Source of the DNA: Bathynomus jamesi
Taxonomy: Eukaryota > Arthropoda > Malacostraca > Isopoda > Cirolanidae
DNA length: 64,000 nt
Direction: 5' to 3'
NCBI GenBank assembly: GCA_023014485.1
Contig: JAJOZX010009466.1
Span: 96,290 to 160,289 of the forward strand
The stretch's first letter is position 1. Every line of letters starts with the position of its first letter. The notes beneath the pieces were generated by a model, which made no database searches, was not told where the DNA came from, and saw nothing but the letters and a program-made list of their open reading frames with translations. This document shows, one piece after another, positions 33,966 to 45,475 of the stretch. The position numbers and the translations under genes were made by a program.

Positions 33966-34003
<38 letters not shown>

Positions 34004-34140
34004 TTAACTGCATACACACATACATACATACATATACACACATACATACATACATATACACACATATACATACAAACACATTTAACTGCAATGACCACAC
34101 ACATACTCACATACAATACATACATACACATACACCCAAT
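33960..34140. repeat. TA/CATA microsatellites in PLE 3' region
   Basis: (TA)n then (CATA)n and (CACA)n tracts. Translations here are YIYIY or CVYVC repeats and are not genes. The mirror tracts are at 36165-36335. Confidence 0.85.
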
Positions 34141-34153
34141 TTATAGATAATGC

Positions 34154-35674
34154 CTAAATTATTGGTAGGGCTATTTTTACTATGATGTTTTTCACAATAT
34201 CGTTATATGAAAAAACTACACTGATATCCAAAAGTTTAAGTACATTAGCAATGCCTAAGAAGCCCGGGAAAAATGGAAGTACTAAAATATTCTTTGACAA
34301 GGTGCGAGTGTTATTATTCACACGATAGAAGGTTCGTTTAGCCTTATTAAGACAAGATTCCATGAACGCAGATGGGTAACACAACTCACTTCCAATACCG
34401 TTGATATTTTCCAATTCGGCATCGATGTATTCCGGACTGGCGATCCTAAGAGCGCGGAGAAACATTGAGGAAAATATGGCCTATTTAACAGGGGTGTCAT
34501 GTCCAGAGTAAAAGTGTACGTAGGACAAATTGTTTGTTTTTTTCCGATAGATACTAAACTTAAAACCCGGGCTATCCTATGAACACGCACATCCAAAAAC
34601 GGATTGAGTTGTCTGTTCCACTTCTAAAGTAAATTTAATGGAGGGGACTTGGTCATTTAACTGAAGGAGGAAGTCATCCAGGTCACGATTCATGGGCCAG
34701 ATACACAAAATATCGTCGACGTACCGCAACCAAGGGATGCCAACCCCCAGGATTCTCGAATGTAAGTAATTTCAAAAAACTCCATATAAATATTGGAGAG
34801 AAGGGGCGACAAAGGGTTGCCCATGGCCATCCCAAAAACTTGTTGATAATGCTCGCCATTGAAAGTGAATTTACAATCCTTGATACAAAGCTTAATAAGC
34901 TCCAAAACAGTGTGTGCAGGTAATGGTAAATCATAATTATGTAATTCTCTGGCGAGAAAGTCAAGCATATCATCAATCGGCACTTTTGTGAACAATGCAC
35001 AAACGTCGAAACTGATCAATCTATCGTTGGTATTAATGCGAACTATTCAATTTTTCAGTGAGATCCATGGAATTTTTTACGTGTGAATCAGAGACAGTTC
35101 CAAGAATGGGGGACAAAACATTAACAAGCCATTTGGAGAGTTTATAGGTAATAGAGCCCACCGAGCTAATAATAGGGCGCATAGGGTTACCCGGTTTGTG
35201 GGTTTTAATAAGACCATAAAGATAAGGCAGAGCAGGTGAAGTGGACAAAAAAAAGGGGAATTAAATCCTTATGATCTTTGAGAATGCGTTTCAAGCCACT
35301 ATTGAATGATTTGATGACATATCCTGTGGGTTCTTCCTAAGTTTCACGTATGTGGCGGGGTCCTGAAGCAGCTCATTCATCTTTCCAATGTAATCCACTT
35401 TGTCCATAATGACTAAGGTGTTAGCCTTGTCTGCTTTAGTAATATGGAGCTCACTATCTTTTTTTAATTGTGAAAGGCTATTGCGGAAACGTTTAGGAAA
35501 GTTATCTTCGTAAGAAATATTCGCAGCACCATAGACCAGGCCTTTAACTATGTTAACCAAAAACTGAGGAAGGTTACACTGTTTTTCAAAACGAGCAAGA
35601 CTATGACAAATTTGTAAAGCAGTAGGTTTTTTAACAATATAAAAGGACATACCAAATCCAAGGGCACTTTTTTG
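34154..35674 (-). pseudogene. PLE family 2 reverse transcriptase
   Basis: From the right: SALGFGMSFYIVKKPTALQICHSLARFEKQC, ITKADKANTLVIMDKVDYIGKMN (35650-35291), then [36 protein letters not shown] (35248-35033). Next comes SFDVCALFTKVPIDDMLDFLAREL (palm motif A) with FGMAMGNPLSPLLSNIYMEFFE (35019-34690), and WLRYVDDILCIWP, with YVDD at 34712-34723 in a neighbouring frame. Last is FLRALRIASPEYIDAELENI (34465 on) to LLDISVVFSYN. Frameshifts occur near 35250-35290, 35030, 34730 and 34560. All main RT motifs are present, in pieces. Confidence 0.9.
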
Positions 35675-35682
35675 GATAAACT

Positions 35683-36111
35683 TTGGATATCAGTGTAGTT
35701 TTTTCATATAACAATATTGTGAAAAACATCATAGTAAAAAATAGCCCTACCAATAATTTAGGCATTATCTATAAAATTGGGTGTAAGCAATGTGATTCCT
35801 TTTACATAGGTCAGACGGGAAAGGATTTGCAAACGCGTGTAAAACAGCATCAATATTCCGTTAGAACGGGACAGTTGTCCAGTGCCCTTTTTGTCCATTT
35901 GTCAGAGTTATCCCATTGTATTGATTGGAATAATGTTTCAGTTTTGTTTCACTCTAGCAACATTGTTAATAGAAATATTCTTGAGTCGGCTATAATTCAA
36001 CTTACAAATAACCTTAACATGAGTAAAGGTCTGTTTCAACTCGATCCCGTTGCTCTGAATTCCTTCAGAATGGATTTAAACAAAAAGGGCAGGTTGTTAA
36101 ATCTTTGGTAA
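35683..36111 (+). CDS. PLE family 2 GIY-YIG endonuclease domain
   Basis: Open for 142 codons. This is the C-terminal nuclease domain of a PLE polyprotein, which nicks target DNA to prime reverse transcription; it is not a free-standing gene. GIIYKI is at residues 27-32 and YIG at 41-43. The catalytic Arg is 52 (LQTRVKQHQY) and the Glu is 101 (RNILESAII). A Cys-Cys-His-His set (C34, C37, H72, H78) fits the zinc knuckle typical of PLE GIY-YIG domains. The upstream RT is missing because of 5' truncation, so the domain is intact but orphaned. The listed ATG is simply the first one in frame. Confidence 0.85.
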   Translation: MDISVVFSYNNIVKNIIVKNSPTNNLGIIYKIGCKQCDSFYIGQTGKDLQTRVKQHQYSVRTGQLSSALFVHLSELSHCIDWNNVSVLFHSSNIVNRNILESAIIQLTNNLNMSKGLFQLDPVALNSFRMDLNKKGRLLNLW

Positions 36112-36340
36112 AAAATTTGTTTTTGTCTTTTGTTTCCCTTACAATTTTATTTTTCAATTTTTTGCTGTATGCGTGTATGTGTATGTATGTATGTGTATGT
36201 GAGTATGTGTGTGGTCATTGCAGTTAAATGTGTTTGTATGTATATGTGTGTATATGTATGTATGTATGTGTGTATATGTATGTATGTATGTATGTATGCA
36301 GTTAAATGTGTATATATATATATATATATATATGTGTATG

Positions 36341-36412
36341 TACCTTACCTTACCTTACAACCTCACAAAGGTTCTGCGGGATGTTTTCTCATTTCGCGAA
36401 TGTCAAGCTTGT
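36341..36412 (-). repeat. LINE-type 3' tail inside the PLE 3' region (right arm)
   Basis: Mirror copy of 33892-33962 (ACCTTACCTTACC..., CAAGCTTG). Its presence in both arms means that the arms derive from one template that already carried it. Confidence 0.8.
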
Positions 36413-36417
36413 ATGTG

Positions 36418-36450
<33 letters not shown>

Positions 36451-37374
36451 TTGTATATATGGGTGTATATGTATATATATTTGGTTATGCGGGTATACAT
36501 GTGTACGTGTATTATTTGTAATTTTTTCAATTTATATTTATTTTTATTTCTTTATTCTTTTGCGACCTACCGTTTTTTCAGACAATAATTTTAAAAACAA
36601 ATTTGGTAATTTTTTCCCTTATGCATACTGTATATATATATATATATTCTGTATATATTGCGTTTATATTTCGTATATATACCGTATATATGTTGTATAT
36701 ATTTTTATTGTTCTTTATATATCATCTAGGCATCATTTTGTTTTCCAATTTATATTTACTTGTACTTTTTTATTCGTTTGTGACTATAATATGCATATGT
36801 GGTAATTTTTCCCTTATAAATTGGTGTGCCTCTCTTAAAATTTATCTTTCAATTTATTATTCTTATTTTTTATTATTTTTTTAATAATTAATTTTTTTTT
36901 TTTTTTTTTTGGTTTATTTCTTTATTTTTTTGGTGACATATATATCAATTTGGCTTCATCTATTAAATTGATTGTAAAACTTCCCTTTTGAGCTTGAATT
37001 GGTAGACTCCACTTACAATATTTATATTTATTTTTATTTCTTTATTCTTTTGTGACCTGTTCCATAAACAAGCCATTTGAATTTATATTGAAGGTCGGCC
37101 AAAGTGCTAAAAGTGTCTTTTATATATATTATATATATATATTATATATATATATATATATGTATGTATATATATTTGTGGTTTTTTTATTTGCCTGTTT
37201 ATTTCTTTATGATTATTTAGGCTGTGACATATATATCACTAAGGCACTATTTTGTAATTAATTTTTTCTCAATTTATATTTATATTTATTTTTATTTCTT
37301 TATTCTTTTGTGACCATATAAATGTTGGCTCCTCCCACAATTTTTTCTATGCTTACTATATATATGTATATATG

Positions 37375-37409
<35 letters not shown>

Positions 37410-37475
37410 GAATATGTATGTATGTATGTTTATTTTTGTAACCTATATATTGCCTTGATCTGTCCTTTCACTCCA

Positions 37476-37515
37476 GTGTTCCTGAGGATGTCATTAGACG
37501 AAAGCGCTTGAGCAC
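37476..37515 (+). ncRNA. Hammerhead ribozyme, PLE family 2, right end
   Basis: Stem I GUGUUC (37476-37481) with GAGCAC (37510-37515), core CUGAGGA (37482-37488), extra U (37489), stem II GUC / GAC with loop AUUA, GAAA (37500-37503), stem III AG-CG-CU (37503-37508), cleavage expected after U37509. Identical to the left-arm copy. Confidence 0.87.
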
Positions 37516-37552
37516 CCATTTGTGTTTCTTTTTTCCTTCGTGGTTTTATTAT

Positions 37553-37841
37553 ATCATATATATATATCCCCGCAAGGGGGTTCTAAGCTCGTGCTCTTGA
37601 GTGCTCTTTGTGCTCGTTTGTACGTGCTTGTTCCTGGAGGTTTCACGTGCGCCCTCCCGGCCCTAGCACCCAAGGATGATGGGGCTCGACCCTGCAGTCC
37701 TTGTCATCCTTGGTCTTTTTCCACTTCGACTGTCCCCTCCACCCTTTCTTTTTCCTCTGTCTTTCCTCTCACTTTTTCTTTGTTTTTCCGCCGAGATATG
37801 CCCTTTTAAATAGAGGCGAATCGGTTCTTCCCGAACTTAAA

Positions 37842-37882
<41 letters not shown>

Positions 37883-38142
37883 TGTATTTCCACTATTAGT
37901 TCGATTGTATGTCAATCACAATTTGAACGTGACTTATATCAAGTTATATGTCATGTATCAAGGGTTAAATTCTATTTTCTAGACAGAGAAATAGAAACTT
38001 ATGTATATAATAATAATAATAACAATAATAATAATAATAATAATTAATAATCTTTATTCAGGAAGAACCCATTAATAAGATATACATTACATCCATACTG
38101 GTTTACACAATGTTGGCATTAACGTTTAATTTTTGTAGTTTA
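37553..38142. other. Unclassified repeat-like segment and (TA)n
   Basis: A 290-base GC-richer block (37568-37850: CCCCGCAAGGGGG ... TTCCCGAACTT) sits between (TA)n tracts at 37555-37567 and 37849-37874. This is the same setting as the SINEs here, but I see no A/B boxes. The remainder is AT-rich with a (TAA)n run near 38008-38046. No gene is recognised. Confidence 0.5.
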
Positions 38143-38655
38143 ATTACCCTATTCGGTACTTACCTATTATCGGGACTCCCAAACGTCATTTTCGTTTAAA
38201 CTAACGAAAATATCATAACTTAACCTAACCAATCATCAAGGGCGTACAGTTGACCTAACCGGGCATTCATTTGACCTAACCGGGCATTCATTTGACCTAA
38301 CCGGGCATTCAGTTGACCTAACTGGCCATTCAGTTGACCTAACCGGGCATTCGATTAACCTCCATTTCGCTGACCCCCAAATCCTCTCAATGCGTTGTGT
38401 GTGTGTGTGTGCTCCCGTGTCGGGGTCAGTGAAGTTGTACTTATGATTGACCTTGAAATGTTCGAAACCAGCATCATTCAGTTCCTTCGTCTTGTATGAA
38501 AATGCCCGGTTAGGTCAACTGTACGCCCTTGATGACTGGTTAGGTTAAGTTGTGATATTTTCGTTAGTTTAAACGAAAATGACGAGAGCAAAAATACATA
38601 ATAAACAGTTTGGTAGTCCCGATAATACGTAAGTACCCAGTATTCTATCTGAATA
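38143..38655. mobile_element. Foldback element with minisatellite centre
   Basis: Long imperfect inverted repeats: the left arm, about 38155-38270, is mirrored by the right arm, 38508-38640. Both hold ATTATCGGGACT, ACTAACGAAAATATC and GGGCGTACAGTTGACC. The centre holds the 21-base minisatellite and a (GT)n tract (38396-38411). There is no coding sequence. No clear target duplication was found, so the ends are approximate. Confidence 0.75.
38249..38352. repeat. 21-base minisatellite (TTGACCTAACCGGGCATTCA)
   Basis: Five units at a period of 21 bases (38250, 38271, 38292, 38313, 38334). The last bases of the left foldback arm form the first unit, so the array looks like an expansion of the arm tip. 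Confidence 0.85.
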
Positions 38656-39196
38656 TGGCGTTGGGAAGCATGACACCTTTTCAAGCATAAATCTTTGAGA
38701 TTCATTTGTATTTTTACATATAAAACAAATAGTCCAATTGGTAGTATTATTTGTATTATTGTATTAGTATAACGTAACAAAAATTGTAATACTGTATTAT
38801 TGTAGCATAACATAAATTGTAATATCATAATATCTATTTTATAAATAAATTTATAAATGTAAATAAATACAAAAAAATACTTTCACAATAACTTAATGAC
38901 TTTACAATCATTTAAATTCATTGTTTAACTTTCAATTATTTCTTCATTTATGTATTTGAAACTAATTAATTAATTGTCATTCATGATTTATATATTATTA
39001 AATTATTAATAATAAAAACAATAATTGTTTTATCTTTAATTACGAGCTCAATAAAGCGTAAAGTGTAAAGGCCAAATTAAATAAAATAGATAGTCCAATT
39101 TCACAATTATTTATGTTAAAATTACTGTCGCAACAAATATTGTAAAATTGTAAAATTGCAAAATTTTATTTATTTTATAAATAAAGAGTTATATCA

Positions 39197-39197
<1 letters not shown>

Positions 39198-39252
<55 letters not shown>
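39198..39252. repeat. (TA)n microsatellite
   Basis: Uninterrupted TA tract of about 54 bases. The 38656-39197 stretch before it is AT-rich with no gene. Confidence 0.9.
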
Positions 39253-39255
<3 letters not shown>

Positions 39256-39372
39256 GAAAATGAAAAAAATCCAAGCATTCGTTTTCTTTAAGAGGTTTCG
39301 TAGGAAACAGCATAAGTAAAGTTTAATATTGTGAAGTTTGTATTTCATTGAACCCTGTGGATTTAATCTTAT
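39253..39372. repeat. Direct repeat, first copy
   Basis: About 115 bases from AATCCAAGCATTCG to GGATTTAATCTTA, repeated at 40637-40750 with few differences. The 1.27 kb between them is AT-rich, without a protein-like frame. Confidence 0.85.
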
Positions 39373-39792
39373 ATATATATATAAGAAGAGTAACGTAAAG
39401 CCAAATTAAACAGTACACAACTCATCCATATCATTTCTCACACAATAAACATATGACCAATTTAAAAATGCTAATAGAAAATAAAAGTTTGAAGATGTAC
39501 CATAAAGCTAATAAGAAACGCTCGTTTCTCAAGTACCTAATCAGCCGATAGAGGGTGCTCTCAGTATCTATTCACTGTGACGTCATTAAGCGAGCAGTAT
39601 AATCTATAACGCCATTGTGAAGCAACTGGCGGAAAACAATTCCAGGTGACAGGCGGGCTTTTTAGCTATAATGGTTATTCACTCAATGGGAATAATACAA
39701 AATGGCTTAGGAACGTATATAAAAATGGTGGAAAATGAAATAAGAAAAACACTAGACTAAAAACGCACTGTATTCGTTGTAAATTGAAAAAG

Positions 39793-39838
<46 letters not shown>

Positions 39839-39841
39839 AGA

Positions 39842-39900
39842 GTATTGGAAACTCAAGTCTTGGCTGTGACTGATCGCTAAGATAAGAATATTGTCCTAAA
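39842..39900 (+). repeat. Short LINE fragment (same family as 48870-61911)
   Basis: CTCAAGTCTTGGCTGTGACT and the following bases match the reverse complement of 49195-49240 in the older minus-strand LINE (peptide SQTQVLAVTDRQDKN). It is preceded by a (GT)n tract. Confidence 0.7.
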
Positions 39901-40636
39901 TTTAAAACATTTTTTCGATCATGTTTTCCGATATGACTATAATAGGATATAGGGACGGCCTTTTGGGTCTTTCAAATAGTTTAATTAGCGGAAATAAACT
40001 TTAAAATAACAATAATAAACGTATATTCCGGAAAAATGATTGATGACGTATGAAAGAAATAATTTTTTTTAAATCCTTGAAGAAACTAAATTAGAAATAT
40101 TAAATTTGAGAGACTATTTTATCCTGTTTCATCTACACATCAGCATCCAAATGAAATAACTGATAATAATCAGATCAAAATTAGATAAAGTTTAAGTTAA
40201 AAATATAATGTCCCCTTCTTTTTAAATGTATCCTTCTGATTTATTTCTATTAAGAGTATTGATATAATGTTATTTATGAAGGTTATTGATAATCAAATCA
40301 TTAATAGTTTATTTAATTTCTGTTTATTAATATACAATCTTTAGGAACATATTTTAAAATAAAAACATTTTAAAGTTTTAAATATTTAAATATTTTAAAG
40401 TTTAGATATTCATCGTAAATGTTGGTTTTCTTTAATTGCATTCAGTATATCGTTTTCTTTTATACAAGTATTCTTGGCTAACTACGCTAAATATGTTTCA
40501 TAAAATTTGGCTATTAATTGTAATCTCGAATAGAATCCGTGGAATCATTTCCACATCATATTAAATTCCACTTTTAAGAAGTACCGTACCTGATCAAGTA
40601 ACTTATATTAGGTTTCTCTTAAGTTTTATCTTTATA

Positions 40637-40750
40637 AATGAAAAAATCCAAGCATTCGTTTTCTTTAAGAGGTTTTGTAGGAAACAGCATAAGTAAAGTT
40701 TAATATTGTGAAGTTTGTGTTTCATTGAACTCTGTGGATTTAATCTTACA
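40637..40750. repeat. Direct repeat, second copy
   Basis: Second copy of the 39253-39372 sequence. The pair could be terminal repeats of a small element or a local duplication. No inverted CA/TG ends or target duplication were seen. Confidence 0.85.
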
Positions 40751-40861
40751 TTAATGAAGTTATTAAATTGCAATTACATAAAAAAAAGTTCTGCAAAATA
40801 CTCAAGACTATATATATATAAAAAATACTCAAGACTAGAAGAAAGCCTTTGAAAGGTGTTA

Positions 40862-40892
<31 letters not shown>

Positions 40893-41671
40893 CGAAGACT
40901 ATAAATTGGGAAGCAATCAGATCGCACATGGCCCAAATAGAATGGAGAACAATTTTCGAGAATAAAACAACGGAAGAAATGCTAACAACTTTGTGGGAAA
41001 AAACGCTGAGAATTTTAGGAAAATATGCTCCGAAATCACAGCCAAAAGGAAAGAGGAGCTGGCTAGAAAGGCAAAAGAGAAGACTATTCCGCAAAAGAAA
41101 GAGAGTGGAGGCGAAGTTAGGAAACTGCGGAGATAATGGCAGGAAAATAATAAAAGAAAAACTGGAGGGTATCGATAGGGAAATACAAGCCCTGATTAAG
41201 GACCATGCAGAGAGGAAGAGGAAAAGGCGGTAGAAGCAATAAAGGAAAATCCAAAATACTTCTATAGCTATGCAAAAAGGAAAACAAAAACGCGCGCCGC
41301 TATTGGGCCCTTAAGGACGGGAAATAATGAACTAACCGACGATCCAAAAGAAATATCTGATACATTGAGAGCTCAATATGAATCAGTTTTCAGTACCCCA
41401 AAAAGTGACAAAGCGATACCTGACATAAATGCATTCTTTGAAGAGGAATTGCAAGGAGAGTAATAACAGACTTTGAGTTTACACCAGAAGATGTAGCGAG
41501 AGCTATAGAACAAATGAAACTACATTCAGCTGCAGGTCCGGACAATTGGAACGCATTATTGATTAAAAACTGTAAAAATGAAATAGCTACACCTTTATAC
41601 TGGATATGGAGAAGATCCCTAGACACTGGGGAAATACCGAGCATCTTGAAGAGAGCAAACATTGTCCCTAT

Positions 41672-44600
41672 CAGTGGCGGTTCCTCATATGGGCAATACG
41701 GGCAGCCGCACAGGGCGGCATTTGTGGAGGGGGCGGCATGAGCGCCTGCAAAAAAAATAAAAATAAAAATAAGAATAAATAAATAAAGAAATAAATAAAA
41801 AAAAAATAAAATAAAATAAATAATAAAAGATCAATAAATATATTTTTATTAATAAAAAACCATCTATTGCATTTTCCATAAACCTTCCCATAAAAGACCT
41901 AAACAATGCAAAATGCTTCCAGATTAATATTATTGGGAATAAAGGCCCATACTTTAACATATGTAATGTTATTTTTCTGGGTTTGGTTAAATAGTGAAAT
42001 GTATATTATTTATTACAGAACGAATCTTCACACTAAGCCACTAAGGTCTGTCAAATAACCGCAAATGGATAAGAAGAGGTCAAAGCTATCAGGTGTTCAG
42101 TTTAGAAAAAAGAGGAAAGAAGAAGAGGAGAAACGAGCAAAAGATAAAGGTATAGAGCTATGTCATCTACTCTTCACTGCTATATTGCACTGCTATTTTG
42201 TGATATAGCTTTCTGAGTCATTTGAAGTGTACTATTATGTATATAATTAGCCATTAACCAAGGAGGTTGTATTATTCATTTGTTTCCTATTCTAAAAGTT
42301 TAATAAATTGTGCTTAATAACATGTTAAATTAATTGTACTAGCCTATTCATGCATTGGTCTGTTATGTTCTATTTTACTATTTGCAGGGGCACTTTTGAA
42401 ATATTTTGGAACACCCTCTGCCACTAGCCAGGATGAGAAGCCGTCTACTTCTGCCATTATTGAGGCTGAGGAGCCATCTACCTCCTCAGCCTCACATATG
42501 TCTCCACAAATGCAGTCTGATCCTGAGGATGAAGACCCATTTGCTTCTACTTCTCCCCGGCAGGACTCTTCAGGTGAGTTTGTGTGCACATATGTTGTGA
42601 GTGTGTGCGTGTGTGTGTATGTGTATGTGTGTGCATCCCTGCAAAGCATTTTGCAAACAGTTATAAATTATAATGTTATTATCACTGGGTCTGGGTTACT
42701 GGGTATGTGTGGTGTTTCACCACCATAATTCCATAACACCACCACCATAACAAAGTGCTGTGAATAATGTGTTATCTAACTTAGGTGTGTATACTAATGA
42801 GTAATGCTCTTGTTCTTTCTATTAGAAATGCCTGGAGCAGAATCGCCTCCTGAGGATGAGTCTCTGTCCACCGACCCTGCTAACTGGCCTTCAGTTCTGA
42901 CTGAGAGAATTCGGACACAACTGGTTTCCAGGGGACCAAGTCAAGTACCATCTGACTTTGTATTCCCTAGAAACGACACAGTGACGGAAGAAGTTTCCAC
43001 CATCAATACTTCAGGAAGTCATTGGTTAGTGGGGAAAATATAACCAGAAGTTGGTTGGTCTATTCCTTAAAAAACAACAGCCTTTTCTGTTTCTGTTGTA
43101 CATTATTTTCCAAGAGGAAAATAAATTTAACAAGTTTGGGACTCTCGGACTGGAAGCATGCAAGCTCATTGCTCACATCACATGACAACAGTTCAGAACA
43201 CCTAAATTCTATGAAAATCTGGAAAGAACTGGCAGTGAGGATGAGAAAGGGGGAGACCATTGACAAGCAGGAGATGGCACTTCTGGAGGCTGAGAAGTTG
43301 AGATGGAGAGCGGTGCTGACACGTCTCACTGCTATTGTGCATTCTCTGGCAGTTAAGAATTTGGCACTAAGGGACATACAGAAAAATTGTCTTCTCACCA
43401 TCAAATGGCAATTTTCTGAAAGAAGTTGAACTGATGGCACAATTTGATCCTATAATGCAAGAGCACATTAACCGTGTCCAAAAAGGGACCTCCAGTCACA
43501 CCAGCTACCTCGGCCACCACATACAAAACGAACTCATTGATTTGTCGAGCAGCAAGACCATTTCAGCAATGGTGAGCGACATCAAACAATCAAAGTTTTT
43601 TTCAATAATTCTAGATTGCACTCCAGATATCAGCCACACTGAACAGTTGTCAGTTGTGATTCGGGTTGTGTCACTGGAGGGGAAGCCCCATATAAAGGAA
43701 CATTTCATGGGGTTTTTGGAGGCAGAGGAGTCCACTGGTCAACATTTGGCATCTCTGATTCTGAAGAGACTGGAGGAGCTAAAAGTTCCTTTCATGGACT
43801 GTAGAGGACAATCATACGACAACGGGGCCAACATGAGGGGAAAAAACAAGGGTGTTCAATCCAGGCTCCTAGAAATTAATCCCAGAGCTCTGTTTGTTCC
43901 ATGTGGGGCTCATTCTCTGAATTTGCTTGTGGCCGATGCTGCTAAGGGATCTATTGATGCCACAAGTTACTTTGGCATCTTGCAGAAGCTTTACAACTTG
44001 TTTTCAGCCTCCACACAACGATGGGCCATTTTGAAAAAACATGTGAACATCACATTGAAGATGTGGTCTGATACAAGGTGGGAAAGCAAGATCAAGAGTG
44101 TGGAGCCCCTGAGATATCAGGCAGCTGCAGTGAGAGATGCACTGATCGAGGTGAGGGACCACACCAAAGACTCTGTAATAAAGGTCGAGGCTCAATCTCT
44201 GTCAGAGGAGGTTGGGTCATACCGCTTCGCCATTTGTTCAGTGGTGTGGCATGACCTGTTGTGCCAAATTCAGCATGTGAGCAAGCAGATGCAGTCTCCT
44301 AGCATGCACGTTGATGTTGCAGTAAATCTCCTAAAAAAAACAGAGAGAGGTCTCCGCAATTACAGGGCAACAGGTTTTGTGGCTGCACAAATGGCAGCCA
44401 CAGATATCTGTGAACAAATGAATGTGGAGGCTGTGTTAAAACAAAAACGGCTGAGGTCCACAAAGCGGCACTTCTCCTATGAAGCATCTGATGAGCCTTT
44501 GATTGATGCTTTGAAGAAGCTGGAGGTGACATTTTTCAATGCAGTGGTTGATGCTGCAACATCAGCCATTCAGGAAAGATTTTCCACGTTGGAAATTGTG

Positions 44601-45475
44601 GGAGAGAAGTTTGGAGTGCTGACACATTTCCAAAATATCACATTTGAGGAGCTGACAGAACAATGTGTGAACCTTAGTACTACACTACACTTTAAGGGAC
44701 AATCTGACTTGGATGGCAGAGAGCTTGCACAGGAGCTGAAGAACTTGCCTGACTTGCATCAAAGACCATATCCTTGCTTGAACTGCTGACATCTCTGAAA
44801 TATATCCAAATTTGTGGACTGCTCTCAGAATTGGTCTTACTCTTCCAGTCACTGTTGCTGAAGCAGAGAGGAGCTTTTCAAAGCTGAAGCTCATCAAATC
44901 CTACCTGAGGTCAACTATGTCACAGGAACGCCTTACCGGTCTGGCCATCATCAGTATAAATCATACAATTGCTGAGCAGATTTCATATGATGATTTAATT
45001 CATGACTTTGCATCAAGGAAGGTAAGAAGAGTCAGGCTTTAGATGGCAGTTGTGCTGTGGTGCAATTTATTTTGTTTCTTGTTCAAAGTGTAGCATAATA
45101 ATTACCCTCTCTTAAGTGTCTTATTCTATTTATGTGATAGAGCATTTGTACAATTTAGAAATTTGATTCTCTAGTTTATTTATGGCAGTTGTGCAATTTA
45201 ATTTGTATTTTTCCTGTTCATAGTATCATAATTACATTCTCTTAAGTGAGTTATTCTATTTACGTGATGAAGGATTTGTAAAATTCAGAAATTTGAGTCT
45301 TTGTTTTGGTTCTGAAGTTCCAACAATTAGTCCAATAAAAAGTTATTTTGTGAAAGAGTTATGTCTGTCCTTTATTTTGGGGGGATTCGAATGTGTGTGT
45401 GTTGGCGAACAGGGGGGGGGGGGGCGCTGAAGGTGAGGTTCGCCCAGGGCGTCATGTAAGCTAGGACCGCCACTG
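41672..45475 (+). mobile_element. Full-length ZMYM-type hAT element
   Basis: 3804 bases with TIR CAGTGGCGGTTCCT at 41672 and inverted (AGGACCGCCACTG) ending at 45475. A perfect 8-base duplication GTCCCTAT lies at 41664-41671 and 45476-45483. The empty site is visible in LINE copy 3 (ATTGTCCCTATATATAAAGG near 57565), so the boundaries are certain. Confidence 0.96.
42067..45042 (+). pseudogene. hAT transposase (TTF finger, ZMYM1-like), frameshifted
   Basis: Exons by sense: MDKKRSKLSGVQFRKKRKEEEE (42067-42150); an acidic Ser/Pro-rich exon from 42389 (GALLKYFGTPSATSQDEKP); and a main exon from about 42827. The main exon holds DPANWPSVLTERIRTQLVSRG, the TTF-type finger SWLVYSLKNNSLFCFCCTLFSK, and FFSIILDCTPDISHTEQLS with the first Asp. 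It continues with QSYDNGANMRGKNKGVQSRL (second Asp), VPCGAHSLNLL, DTRWESKI, and the dimerisation domain LPVTVAEAERSFSKLKLIK with the catalytic Glu. Frameshifts near 43025, 43385 and 44770 break it. Catalytic residues remain. Confidence 0.88.

Larger units (their letters stand above)
32703..35674 (-). mobile_element. PLE family 2, minus-strand copy
   Basis: Nearly full-length PLE reading right to left. RT is at 35674-34154, then a long 3' region with microsatellites and an embedded LINE tail, the hammerhead at 32784-32823 and the end near 32703. It mirrors the plus copy (35675-37552) except that its GIY-YIG region is deleted. Confidence 0.88.
35675..37552 (+). mobile_element. PLE family 2, plus-strand copy (5'-truncated)
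   Basis: Starts in the RT C-terminal part (LLDISVVFSYNN), contains the whole GIY-YIG domain, the microsatellite-rich 3' region, the mirrored LINE tail and the hammerhead at 37476-37515, and ends in GGTTTTATT near 37552. The head-to-head joint with the minus copy is at about 35675. Confidence 0.88.

Noticed and set aside
36130..36805. Long open frames with YVCVYI / IYIYIY composition, also at 33571-34131 on the minus strand
   Set aside because: They translate (TATG)n, (CATA)n and (TA)n microsatellites within the PLE 3' region.
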